NCBI GenBank assembly: GCA_963666475.2
Contig: OY762821.2
Span: forward strand, 806,001 to 870,000
DNA length: 64,000 nt
Source of the DNA: JBFHIZ01 sp963666475
Lineage (GTDB): Bacteria; Bacillota; Clostridia; Lachnospirales; Lachnospiraceae
Reading direction: 5' to 3'
The notes beneath the pieces were generated by a model, which was given only the letters and a program-made list of their open reading frames with translations, was not told the origin of the DNA and ran no database searches. Position numbers and translations under genes: made by a program. The stretch's first letter is position 1. The number at the start of each line of letters is the position of its first letter. Below are positions 17,116 to 25,527 of this stretch, in pieces.

Positions 17116-18363
17116 CTATTCTCCACGAACCGGTAAATCAAATTCTTCGCCAAATCCATAATGCTCTTGTACGAAGTCGATATCTTTATCTCCACGACCG
17201 GAAAGATTGACAAGAATTGTTCCGTGATCATGTGTTTTAGCATAACGGATGGCATAAGCCAATGCATGAGCACTTTCAAGTGCTGGGATGATCCCTTCCA
17301 TACGGCAAAGTAAGAAGAAAGCTTCCATGGCTTCTTTGTCTGAAATGGTCTCATATTTTACGCGTCCTGCATCATGAAGATATGCATGCTCTGGTCCTAC
17401 GGATGGATAATCCAAACCACTGGCAATGGAGTAGACTGGAGCAGGTTCACCTTTTTCATCTTGTAACATGATGCTGTTAAACCCGTGCATAATTCCCTCT
17501 TTTCCGTAAGTAAGAGAAGCAGCATGTTCGCCCACTTGCACACCTTTTCCAAGCGGTTCTACGCCATAAATTTCTACTGGTTCGTCAAGAAATGCAGTAA
17601 ACATACCCATAGCATTTGAACCACCACCTACGCATGCTACAATTGCATCAGGCAAGGAGCCAGTCATTTCAACAAACTGGTCTTTCGCTTCATAGCCTAC
17701 AACGGATTGGAAGTCACGAACCATTTGAGGAAATGGATGTGGACCAACTGCGGAACCAATGCAGTAAATTGCCTCTTTATACTCTTTCATATATCCTTCA
17801 AAAGCTGCATCGACTGCTTCTTTTAAGGTTTTAAGTCCATGTGTAACAGGAACAACGTTTGCTCCGAGCATTTTCATACGAGTAACATTAGGAGCCTGTT
17901 TCGCGATGTCAACTTCTCCCATATAAATATCGCACTTCATATTAAAATATGCTGCTGCAGTTGCAAGAGCTACGCCGTGTTGTCCAGCTCCGGTTTCTGC
18001 AATGATTTTTTTCTTGCCAAGGAATTGCGCCAGTAGGCCTTCGCCCATGCAATGATTTAGTTTATGAGCACCTGTATGATTGAGATCTTCTCTTTTTAAA
18101 TAGATTTGAACTTTTCCAAACATGTTTGACAAACTTTCGCAGTGATAAACTGGAGTGGGTCTTCCTTGGAATTCTTTTCGTATTCTACGTAGTTCGTGTA
18201 TAAAACGAGAAGATTTTGATATTTGTTGATAAGCGTCGGTGATTTCTTTGAAAGCAGGTTCGAGTTCTGGCGGAATATAAGCCGCACCATATTTTCCGAA
18301 ATGTCCATCGTCTGTAGGGAATTCTTTGAGATATGTTTTGTAGTCTTTGTAGCTGTCCTTCAT
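17116..18363 (-). CDS. trpB: Tryptophan synthase beta chain (orphan)
   Basis: PLP enzyme joining indole and serine to tryptophan. ATG at 18363 follows GGAGG by 5 nt, giving 415 residues; the in-frame ATG at 18375 overlaps that site. The PLP lysine is in HTGAHKLNH, the glycine loop is ETGAGQHGVALATAAA, and the phosphate-binding loop is GGGSNAMG. It resembles the classical TrpB1 form. No trpA or other trp gene is in the window, so it may act as an indole-salvage enzyme or partner a distant TrpA. It is transcribed divergently from the AlaX-like gene. Confidence 0.93.
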   Translation of the reverse strand: MKDSYKDYKTYLKEFPTDDGHFGKYGAAYIPPELEPAFKEITDAYQQISKSSRFIHELRRIRKEFQGRPTPVYHCESLSNMFGKVQIYLKREDLNHTGAHKLNHCMGEGLLAQFLGKKKIIAETGAGQHGVALATAAAYFNMKCDIYMGEVDIAKQAPNVTRMKMLGANVVPVTHGLKTLKEAVDAAFEGYMKEYKEAIYCIGSAVGPHPFPQMVRDFQSVVGYEAKDQFVEMTGSLPDAIVACVGGGSNAMGMFTAFLDEPVEIYGVEPLGKGVQVGEHAASLTYGKEGIMHGFNSIMLQDEKGEPAPVYSIASGLDYPSVGPEHAYLHDAGRVKYETISDKEAMEAFFLLCRMEGIIPALESAHALAYAIRYAKTHDHGTILVNLSGRGDKDIDFVQEHYGFGEEFDLPVRGE

Positions 18364-18446
18364 GTAATCCTCCATTCTTGAAACGTAATTTAATTGTTAG
18401 AAATTGAATTGTTAAAAAACGAATTTTCGTACAATTCATCTCTTCA

Positions 18447-18475
18447 AAATTATCATAATTGCATTTAGCTGTCAA
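18447..18475 (-). promoter_or_regulatory. trpB promoter
   Basis: On the minus strand, TTGACA, 17-nt spacer, TAATTT. It lies in the divergent interval shared with the AlaX-like gene, whose own candidate -10 is TATACT at about 18490 on the plus strand. Confidence 0.6.
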
Positions 18476-18573
18476 CGAGGAAAATATGGTATACTAATGG
18501 TAAATAACGAGAAAATAAGCTGTAAACTTAGAGTTCGATGAATGAATAGAAAAAGCGATGTGGAGAAAGACTT

Positions 18574-19812
18574 ATGAGTAATAGGAATAGCGAGAGCAAC
18601 TTTGTAATGGAGTTTATGGATGAGAAAATTAGAAAAGTCTCTAAAACTGTGAAGTTATACGACTTGGATGCCTATAAAGTGGAGTTTCACGCACATATAT
18701 TAGGTGTATATACGAACGTGTCTGAGGGGACAACTATACTTATTTTAGATCAAAGCAGTTTTTTCCCGGAAGAAGGTGGACAGTCATCAGATCTTGGAAT
18801 GATTTCGGGGTTTGAGGTCATTGACGTACAAAGTGAACAGGATGTAATCAAGCATACAATTTGTCATAAAGGGAAGGCCATGTTTCTGAAAGAAGGAGAT
18901 GAAATTCATGGAGTTGTTGATTGGGAACATCGATTTAGCAACATGCAGCAACACACAGGCGAACACATTTTTTGCGGAATTGTAAACAAGGAATTTGGGT
19001 ATCAGAATGTTGGATTTCATTTGAGTGATCACATTGTAACAATGGATTTTGACGGGGAACTGACAAAAGATGAAATTGAGCGAATAGAACGATCTGCCAA
19101 TCAAGCGATTTTTGAGAATGTTGAAGTGGATGCCAGATACTTTCGTGTAGAAGACGTGAAAGGAATTTCCTATCGAAGCAAAAAGGAAGTTGGAGATTTG
19201 GTTCGACTTGTTTCAATTGAAGGGTACGATGTATGTGCCTGTTGTGCACCTCATGTGAAAAGAACCGGGGAAATTGGGCTCTTGAAAATCGTGGATTTTA
19301 AGAAACACCGCGGAGGAATGCGACTGTCTCTCTTGTGTGGAAAGCGTGCTCTCCTAGACTATAGATTGAAGCAGGATCTTTTGCTGAATCTATCGATTAT
19401 ACTTTCGGAACCAAATGAAAAAATAGCAGATCATGTTTTGCGTCTTAAGGAAAGTATGCAAAAGCAAAAAGAGCAAATCATTGAGTTGAATAAAGTGAGG
19501 ATTTTAAACCAGATTGCAGGGATTCCAAAGGAGCAAAAAGATGTCTTCTTATTTGAAGATGAGTTAGATCCGATTCTTGTTCGAGATACGGTCAATGAAC
19601 TTATGGAACAACATGATGGAATCATAGGTGTGTTTTCGCAAACGGAAATCAATACATATCGCTTTGTTATAGGAAGTAAAAATGTTGACATACAAAAAAC
19701 TGCAAAATCTTTGAGAGAAGATTTTGCAGCAAAGTGTGGTGGAAATATGCAAATGATTCAAGGTACCATTGTTGCAGAAAAGGAAAAAATACAGGACTAT
19801 TTTTTCTCGTAA
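18574..19812 (+). CDS. Alanyl-tRNA editing protein, AlaX-L type
   Basis: A free-standing homologue of the AlaRS editing domain that deacylates mischarged Ser- or Gly-tRNA(Ala). It has 412 residues. The N-terminal beta-barrel contains LDQSSFFPEEGGQSSDLG. The zinc-binding editing site has QQHTGEHIFCG (HxxxH) and CACCAPHVKRTGEIG (CxxxH), with the conserved GMRLSLLCGKRAL. A coiled-coil region (about 265-310) leads to a DHHA1-like C-terminal domain ending in KCGGNMQMIQG. GGAG lies upstream of ATG at 18574. Its 3' end overlaps the convergent DUF6062 gene by 16 bp. Confidence 0.9.
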   Translation: MSNRNSESNFVMEFMDEKIRKVSKTVKLYDLDAYKVEFHAHILGVYTNVSEGTTILILDQSSFFPEEGGQSSDLGMISGFEVIDVQSEQDVIKHTICHKGKAMFLKEGDEIHGVVDWEHRFSNMQQHTGEHIFCGIVNKEFGYQNVGFHLSDHIVTMDFDGELTKDEIERIERSANQAIFENVEVDARYFRVEDVKGISYRSKKEVGDLVRLVSIEGYDVCACCAPHVKRTGEIGLLKIVDFKKHRGGMRLSLLCGKRALLDYRLKQDLLLNLSIILSEPNEKIADHVLRLKESMQKQKEQIIELNKVRILNQIAGIPKEQKDVFLFEDELDPILVRDTVNELMEQHDGIIGVFSQTEINTYRFVIGSKNVDIQKTAKSLREDFAAKCGGNMQMIQGTIVAEKEKIQDYFFS

Positions 19813-20546
19813 GGTTTGTCGCCAGGATATCCCCCCTGCATTTTACCAATGCCTCTTGAAAGAGCATCTTTAGAATTTTTCCAATCTGCCTGGGCATTAC
19901 GATAGTCAAATTTGTCGATCAACCAATCGACATCTCCCTTCACGCGCTGCATATTTTTCGATGAAATGGACAAAAGCTCAGGGATATAGGCATCTTGTTC
20001 TTTTGCTGAAAGGTGGTCAGGGGCAACCTTTAATACTTTTTCCAAATGGTGCATACAAATTCCTTTGGATTCGAAAACAAGCTTTCGAAAGGCATCTTCA
20101 TGTTTGAGTAGATGGTAGAAGGTATCAATATAACGCTCAAAGGTACGATTGATATGATTGCAGATAAAACAGGAGTGATTATTCGCTTCGAAAAATGCTT
20201 CTACAGAATTTTTTTCGCCTGGTTTTCCGGAAAACAATTTTTTCTGGGTGGGAGTATATTGTTTGCAGGCTTTTTCAAAGCCTTCCATGTAGTCGCGCAT
20301 ACGTGTTTGAAGAATCAAAGAATTTCCAAGTGCATTTCCATATGCGAACATTTTTTTGTAATGGTCTCTGCAAAAACCGTCATGATCTGTTTTCTCCCGA
20401 GTATCACTTTCCATGTAGGACGCAGAAGTTCCAAGTGTGTAATCTAGGGCTGCTTTTTCTAAATTTCGTTCAATAAAGCAAAATGCACACTCGTCATCGG
20501 ATTGAAATGCTTCGGTTAGTGGAATGGTGTAAAGTTTTTCTTTCAT
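19797..20546 (-). CDS. DUF6062 family protein, cysteine-rich
   Basis: A 249-residue cytoplasmic protein that I recognise only as a DUF6062-like family of Clostridia. It has two similar Cys/His-rich halves: CAFC near residue 20 with FCRDHY near residue 58, and CFIC near residue 125 with GICMHHLEK near residue 160. The pattern CxxC plus CxxH, twice, suggests two metal-binding sites. It has no signal peptide or membrane span. The function is unknown. Confidence 0.75.
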   Translation of the reverse strand: MKEKLYTIPLTEAFQSDDECAFCFIERNLEKAALDYTLGTSASYMESDTREKTDHDGFCRDHYKKMFAYGNALGNSLILQTRMRDYMEGFEKACKQYTPTQKKLFSGKPGEKNSVEAFFEANNHSCFICNHINRTFERYIDTFYHLLKHEDAFRKLVFESKGICMHHLEKVLKVAPDHLSAKEQDAYIPELLSISSKNMQRVKGDVDWLIDKFDYRNAQADWKNSKDALSRGIGKMQGGYPGDKPYEKK

Positions 20547-20673
20547 GTTTTTCCCTGCCTTTTATGTATTGCTTTTTTCTATATATAAGGTATATTTTAA
20601 TTATATGATTGTTTTGCAAAAAAATGACTACTTTTTCTATAAAAAAGGTATATCTTTTCAAGCGAAAATGTGA

Positions 20674-20738
20674 TATCATAGCTGGATTCGTGTATAGTTC
20701 ATTCTAGCGAATGTTCGCATTTTATGCAAGCGAATCCA
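20674..20738 (+). promoter_or_regulatory. Nested dyads upstream of the MATE gene
   Basis: A TATCAT -10-like box (20674-20679, no good -35) is followed by an outer inverted repeat GGATTCG/CGAATCC (20684-20690 with 20731-20737). This encloses the palindrome GCGAATGTTCGC (20707-20718). It may be an operator or a structured leader controlling the efflux gene. It is too short to match the Firmicute LexA box. Confidence 0.4.
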
Positions 20739-20773
20739 TGAAAAGAAATGATGTTTAGTGAGTAAGAGAAAGT

Positions 20774-22210
20774 GTGTATTATCCAATGAAGTCCTTATTA
20801 AAAAAAATATTAGCAAAAGAAAAAAAGAGCTCTGACAATTTAGTTGGAGATTTAACAGAAGGTAACGTAACGAAAAAATTAATTCAGTTTTCGATTCCAG
20901 TGTTGATGGGAAATCTACTTCAACAGTTCTATAACATGGTCGATAGTATTATTGTTGGTAGACTGGTGGGAAAAGATGCGTTTGCTGCAGTTGGTTCGAC
21001 GGGTGCATTGAACTTCTTTATTTTGGGTTTTGCTTTAGGGCTTTCCTGGGGAGTATCAATTCCAGTTGCACAAAAGTTTGGAGCAAAAGATTATTCAGCA
21101 ATGCGAAAAAAAATCATCGATGCCATTTACCTATGCGCCATTATGGGAATACTGGTTACTATCATTACTGTGATTTTTACTCGTCCGTTGTTGGAATTGA
21201 CCAATACACCAGCCGATATCATTGATGATGCACAATTATATATTCAGATAATTTTCGCAGGTATTCCTGCAATTATGCTATATAACATTCCTGCAAATAT
21301 ATCAAGAGCAGTGGGTGACAGTAAAATACCATTGTATTTTTTGATTATGTCAGCAGGTTTAAATGTTGTACTTGATTTAGTATTTGTTGGAAATTTTGGA
21401 ATGGGAGTTGCGGGAACAGCTGTTGCAACCGTTCTTTCACAAGCGGTATCTGGCGTCTTATGCATTATTTATTTGAGAGAAAAATATCCAATTATGAGAT
21501 TTTTACCAGGCGAAACAAAAATGAACGTGCAGGGAATGATTCAGTCGTTTCAAATTGGAGCTCCAATGGGACTTCAGTTTTCAATTACAGCGATTGGTTC
21601 TGTTATTTTGCAAACGGCAATCAATGGTCTTGGTTCCAATGCAGTTGCAGCTGTAAACGCAGGATCTAAGTTACAATTGGTATTGGTTACGCCAATGGAT
21701 GCTTTGGGTGCTTCTATTGCAACATTTTGTGGTCAGAACTATGGAGCTGGAAACTTTGATCGAATTAAAGAAGGTGTAAAAAAAGGTCTTCAAATGGCCT
21801 TTGGGTTCGCAATCGGAGCAGCAGTTCTAGCCAATATATTTGCTGGCCAAGTGGTATATTTATTTGTGGATTCCGGTGATATTAATGACGAGTTGGTGTC
21901 CTGGGTAAAAATCTTTATGCTATTGAACTCGATATTCTATCTTGCTTTAGCCATTGTATTTATTTATCGAAATGCAATACAAGGGCTTGGACGGAGTTCC
22001 ATTGCGTTGTTTGCGGGAGCGGCAGAGCTGGTAGGAAGAGCAGGAGCTGCAATTATCTTTGTTCAGTTCTGGGGATTTTCCGGAGTATGTGTAGGTAGTG
22101 CACTCGCATGGGTGTTTGCAGACATATTCCTAGTACCGGCATATTTTTCGACATTAAAAAAAGTAAAAGCTCGCTTGGAAGGAGAAACGCTTACCAAAGC
22201 AGAAGCATAG
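20774..22210 (+). CDS. MATE family efflux transporter
   Basis: A Na+ or H+ coupled multidrug or metabolite exporter, 478 residues with twelve hydrophobic spans in two homologous halves. Family signatures are VLMGNLLQQFYNMVDSIIVG in the first span and GAPMGLQFSITAIGSVILQ at the start of the second half. The start is ambiguous: GTG at 20774 or ATG at 20786, neither with a strong ribosome binding site. The DUF951 gene follows 47 bp later. Confidence 0.92.
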   Translation: MYYPMKSLLKKILAKEKKSSDNLVGDLTEGNVTKKLIQFSIPVLMGNLLQQFYNMVDSIIVGRLVGKDAFAAVGSTGALNFFILGFALGLSWGVSIPVAQKFGAKDYSAMRKKIIDAIYLCAIMGILVTIITVIFTRPLLELTNTPADIIDDAQLYIQIIFAGIPAIMLYNIPANISRAVGDSKIPLYFLIMSAGLNVVLDLVFVGNFGMGVAGTAVATVLSQAVSGVLCIIYLREKYPIMRFLPGETKMNVQGMIQSFQIGAPMGLQFSITAIGSVILQTAINGLGSNAVAAVNAGSKLQLVLVTPMDALGASIATFCGQNYGAGNFDRIKEGVKKGLQMAFGFAIGAAVLANIFAGQVVYLFVDSGDINDELVSWVKIFMLLNSIFYLALAIVFIYRNAIQGLGRSSIALFAGAAELVGRAGAAIIFVQFWGFSGVCVGSALAWVFADIFLVPAYFSTLKKVKARLEGETLTKAEA

Positions 22211-22257
22211 TTGATATGTAAATGAATCCCATGTATTTGTATTTTTAGGAGGCAACA

Positions 22258-22443
22258 ATGGAGTATAAAGTAGGAGACATCATCCAATTAAAAAAACAGC
22301 ACCCATGTGGTAGCAACCAATGGGAGGTTCTTCGAGTTGGTGCCGATTTTAGGTTGCGTTGTACAGGATGTGAACATCAGGTTATGCTTGCAAGAAAACT
22401 TGTAGAGAAGAATACAAAAAAATGGATTAAGCATGCGGAGTAG
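22258..22443 (+). CDS. DUF951 small zinc-ribbon-like protein
   Basis: A 61-residue member of DUF951, found across Firmicutes. It has the family pattern KKQHPCGSNQWEVLRVGADF followed by RCTGCEHQVMLAR, with a single Cys and a CxxC that suggest a small metal site. AGGAGG lies 7 nt upstream. The stop codon sits within the following terminator hairpin. The role is unknown. Confidence 0.88.
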   Translation: MEYKVGDIIQLKKQHPCGSNQWEVLRVGADFRLRCTGCEHQVMLARKLVEKNTKKWIKHAE

Positions 22444-22456
22444 CATGCTTTTTCTA
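22429..22456 (+). terminator. Terminator of the MATE-DUF951 unit
   Basis: AAGCATGC, loop GGAGTA, GCATGCTT, followed by TTTCT. The same GCATGC stem ends the histidine kinase gene at 59091, and both are followed immediately by the repeat loci. Confidence 0.85.
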
Positions 22457-22463
22457 TTTTGTA

Positions 22464-22866
22464 GCTCGCAAGGATGTTCGTGATATGTGGTGTGGACGAG
22501 AAACAACGAAAGCAAGTGCCACAATTAACAAGATCGTTCATGATATGTGGTGTGCGAGAAACAACGAAAACAAGCACCGCAGCTCACGCTTTCGCTTAGC
22601 ATAAATCGTAGCAGAGTAGCTCGCGGGGGATGTTCGTGATATGTGGTGTGCGAGAAACAACGAAAGCAAGTGCCACAATTAACAAGGTCGTTCATGATAT
22701 GTGGTGTGCGAGAAACAACGAAAACAAGCACCGCAGCTCACGCTTTCGCTTAGCATAAATCGTAGCAGAGTAGCTCGCGGGGGATGTTCGTGATATGTGG
22801 CAAGGACGAGAAACTACAAAAACAAGCACCTCAGCTCACGCTTTCGCTTAGCATAAATCGTAGCAG
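22464..22866. repeat. Repeat locus 1, short inverted-orientation tandem units
   Basis: Three units start with GCTCGC at 22464, 22619 and 22773 (periods 155 and 154; the last is about 97 bp). Each contains GATGTTCGTGATATGTG, a CGAGAAACAACGAAA-like segment and the block GCTCACGCTTTCGCTTAGC followed by ATAAATCGTAGCAG. In the 155-bp units the first half is duplicated. Reverse-complemented, the unit resembles the first 50 bp of the 338-bp unit (CGATTTATG, GAGCTTCGG, CATGTTT-CGC), so it is a diverged copy in the opposite orientation. Confidence 0.85.
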
Positions 22867-22908
22867 TACTAACTCGCAGAATACGCTCGTAAGTGCTGAC
22901 GATTTATG
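22852..22908. repeat. Head-to-head junction of repeat locus 1
   Basis: CATAAATCG (22852-22860) faces CGATTTATG (22900-22908). Between them lies an inverted copy of the inner segment of the long unit (TAGCAGTACTAACTCGCAGA then ATACGCTCGTAAGTGCTGA). The 111 bp at 22833-22943 are identical to 59663-59773 at locus 2. Confidence 0.85.
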
Positions 22909-25039
22909 AAAGAGCTTCGGTGACATGTTTCGCAGTTTCTCTGCATTTAATTAATTCAAGAAATGTATTGATTCTCTTTATGTATGAAAAGCGACTGTAA
23001 TCTCATGTTGAATTCTTGTGATATACATCCATACGCGAGCAAACCTCTTTTCTATATTGTAATGAGGCAATTCTCGCCTGCGATACCGATGCGACCTGAC
23101 CCCTTATTTTGCGTCAGCACTTACGAGCGTAGTGCGCGAGTTAGTACTGCTACGAAAAATACGGAGCGAGAGCGAGGTCAGGGAGAATGGAGTATCGCAG
23201 TGAGGGAACCACGCAATAGAAATGTTTATGGTGCTGACGATTTATGAAAGAGCTTCGGAGACATGTTTCGCAGTTTCTCTGCATTTAATTAATTCAAGAA
23301 ATGTATTGATTCGCTTTAGGTGTGAAAAGCGACTGTAATCTCATGTTGAATTCTTGTGATATACATCCATATAGGAGCAACCCTCTTTTCTGTATTGTGA
23401 TGAGGCAATTCTCGCCTGCGATACCGATGCGACCTGACCCCTTATTTTGCGTCAGCACTTACGAGCGTAGTGTGCGAGTTAGTACTGCTACGAAAAATAC
23501 GGAGCGAGAGCGTGGTCAGGGAGAATTGAGTATCGCAGTGAGAGAACCACGCAATAGAAATGTTTGTGGTGCTGACGATTTATGAAAGAGCTCGGTTGCT
23601 ATGTTTCGCAGTTTCTCTGTAGTGGCTTTAATCAAGAAATATTTTGGCTTGCTTTATGTATGAAAAGCGACTGTAATCTCATGTTGAATTCTTGTGATAC
23701 ACATCCCCATACAGGAGCATACCTCTTTTCTATATTGTGATGAACCAATTCTCGCATGTGATACCGATGCGACCTGACCCCTTATTTTGCGTCAGCACTT
23801 ACGAGCGTAGTGTGCGAGTTAGTACTGCTACGAAAAATACGGAGCGAAAGCGTGGTCAGGGAGAATCGAGTATTGCAGTGAGAGAACCACGCAATAGAAA
23901 TGTTTGTGGTGCTGGCGATTTATGAAAGAGCTTCGGAGACATGTTTCGCAGTTTCTCTGTAGTGGCTTTAATCAAGAAATATTTTGGCTTGCTTTATGTA
24001 TGAAAAGCGACTGTAATCTCATGTTGAATTCTTGTGATACACATCCCCATACAGGAGCATACCTCTTTTCTATATTGTGATGAACCAATTCTCGCATGTG
24101 ATACCGATGCGACCTGACCCCTTATTTTGCGTCAGCACTTACGAGCGTAGTGTGCGAGTTAGTACTGCTACGAAAAATACGGAGCGAAAGCGTGGTCAGG
24201 GAGAATCGAGTATTGCAGTGAGAGAACCACGCAATAGAAATGTTTGTGGTGCTGGCGATTTATGAAAGAGCTTCGGAGACATGTTTCGCAGTTTCTTTGC
24301 ATTTAATTAATTCAAGAAATGTATTGATTCGCTTTATGTGTGAAAAGCGACTGTAATCTCATGTTGAATTCTTGTGATATACATCCATACAGGAGCAAAC
24401 CTCTTTTCTATATTGCGATGAGCCAATTCTCGCCTGCGATACCGATACGATCTGACCCCTTATTTTGCGTCAGCACTTACGAGCGTAGTGTGCGAGTTAG
24501 TACTGCTACGAAAAATACGGAGCGAGAGCGAGGTCGGGGAGAATCGAGTATCGCAGTGAGAGAACCACGCAATAGAAATGTTTGTGGTGCTGACGATTTA
24601 TGAAAGAGCTTCGGAGACATGTTTCGCAGTTTCTCTGCATTTAATTAATTCAAGAAATGTATTGATTCGCTTTATGTGTGAAAAGCGACTGTAATCTCAT
24701 GTTGAATTCTTGTGATATACATCCATACGCGAGCAAACCTCTTTTCTATATTGTAATGAGGCAATTCTCGCCTGCGATACCGATGCGACCTGACCCCTTA
24801 TTTTGCGTCAGCACTTACGAGCGTAGTGTGCGAGTTAGTACTGCTACGAAAAATACGGAGCGAGAGCGAGGTCGGGGAGAAACGAGTATTGCAGTGAGAG
24901 AACCACGCAATAGAAATGTTTGTGGTGCTGGCGATTTATGAAAGAGCTTCGGTGACATGTTTCGCAGTTTCTCTGTAGTGGCTTTAATCAAGAAATATTT
25001 TGGCTTGCTTTATGTATGAAAAGCGATGGCAATCTCATG
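22902..25039. repeat. Repeat locus 1, six tandem 338-340-bp units plus a partial unit
   Basis: Units start (ATTTATGAAAGAGC) at 22902, 23240, 23578, 23918, 24258 and 24596, with a partial unit from 24934. Two alternative modules follow the head: CTGCATTTAATTAATTCAAG or CTGTAGTGGCTTTAATCAAG. Units 3 and 4 are nearly identical, which points to recent duplication. Inner complementary segments, numbered in unit 1, are CTGCGATAC (23078) with GTATCGCAG (23192), CCTGACC (23095) with GGTCAGG (23176), and CGTCAGCAC (23112) with GTGCTGACG (23231). An 87-codon ORF in most units lacks a ribosome binding site and is broken by indels in units 3 and 4, so I do not call it a gene. Confidence 0.9.
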
Positions 25040-25087
25040 ATAAATAGTACGGCTAACATCCTTACACGAAAAAACTTCAGTTTGGGG

Positions 25088-25116
25088 TTGTAATAATGGG
25101 ATAGATGTGCTATCAT
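25088..25116 (+). promoter_or_regulatory. rpsF operon promoter
   Basis: TTGTAA, 17-nt spacer, TATCAT. The predicted start near 25123 leaves an 88-nt leader. It lies 50 bp beyond the end of repeat locus 1. Confidence 0.65.
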
Positions 25117-25124
25117 ATTTCAAT

Positions 25125-25200
25125 GTGACATATTATGTCCCCGCACTACGTGGGAATATCAAAATCCTTGCTCCAGAGATGGGGCCTGAGACCAAAAGGA
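25125..25200 (+). promoter_or_regulatory. Candidate S6:S18 autoregulatory leader
   Basis: The leader contains a small GACAT/ATGTC hairpin. Next is a hairpin built from CCCCGCACTACGTGGG, in which CAC pairs GTG and CC pairs GG, leaving a CG- or CCG-containing bulge. A third hairpin GCTCCA-GAGA-TGGGGC follows. A bulged CCG next to a short stem is the known recognition feature of the S6:S18 complex in rpsF leaders. The assignment rests on that feature and on position only. Confidence 0.45.
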
Positions 25201-25210
25201 GGAAACAAGC

Positions 25211-25498
25211 ATGAACAAATATGAATTAGCAGTTGTGCTTAATGCGAAAATTGATGACGAACTAAGACTTGAAACATACGAGAAAGTTAAAGCTCTTGTA
25301 GAACGTTTTGGTGGCGAAATCACGAATGTTGATGAATGGGGTAAGAAAAGATTAGCTTACGAAATTCAGAAAATGAAAGAAGGATATTACTACTTCATTC
25401 ATTTCACAGCTCCATCAACAACTCCAAGTGAAATCGAAAGTCGTATCCGCATTATGGACAATGTACTTAGATATTTATGCCTTAAAGACGAAGCATAA
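25211..25498 (+). CDS. rpsF: 30S ribosomal protein S6
   Basis: A 95-residue small-subunit protein that pairs with S18 on the platform of the 30S subunit. The sequence is typical: MNKYELAVVLNAKIDDE, EWGKKRLAYEIQK and EGYYYFIHF. AGGAGG lies 7 nt upstream. It is the first gene of rpsF-ssb-rpsR. Confidence 0.97.
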   Translation: MNKYELAVVLNAKIDDELRLETYEKVKALVERFGGEITNVDEWGKKRLAYEIQKMKEGYYYFIHFTAPSTTPSEIESRIRIMDNVLRYLCLKDEA

Positions 25499-25527
25499 AA
25501 CACGAGAAGTGTTACAAAGGAGAACGT

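Noticed and set aside
16962..17210. 82-residue ORF spanning the trpB terminator
   Set aside because: It crosses a strong terminator and the antisense end of trpB and has no ribosome binding site.
20707..20718. LexA box upstream of the MATE gene (GCGAATGTTCGC)
   Set aside because: The Firmicute LexA site is CGAAC-N4-GTTCG. Here the half-sites are CGAA/TTCG with only two bases between, so the spacing does not fit.
22984..24941. Repeated 87-codon ORFs (MKSDCNLMLNSCDIHPY...) within the long repeat units, also at 59814-61061
   Set aside because: They have no ribosome binding site, and units 3 and 4 carry indels that move the start. Copy differences do not favour synonymous sites. They are best explained as incidental frames in a structured noncoding repeat.
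22464..25039. CRISPR array
   Set aside because: Units of 97-340 bp are repeated in full with no unique spacers, and no cas genes are nearby.
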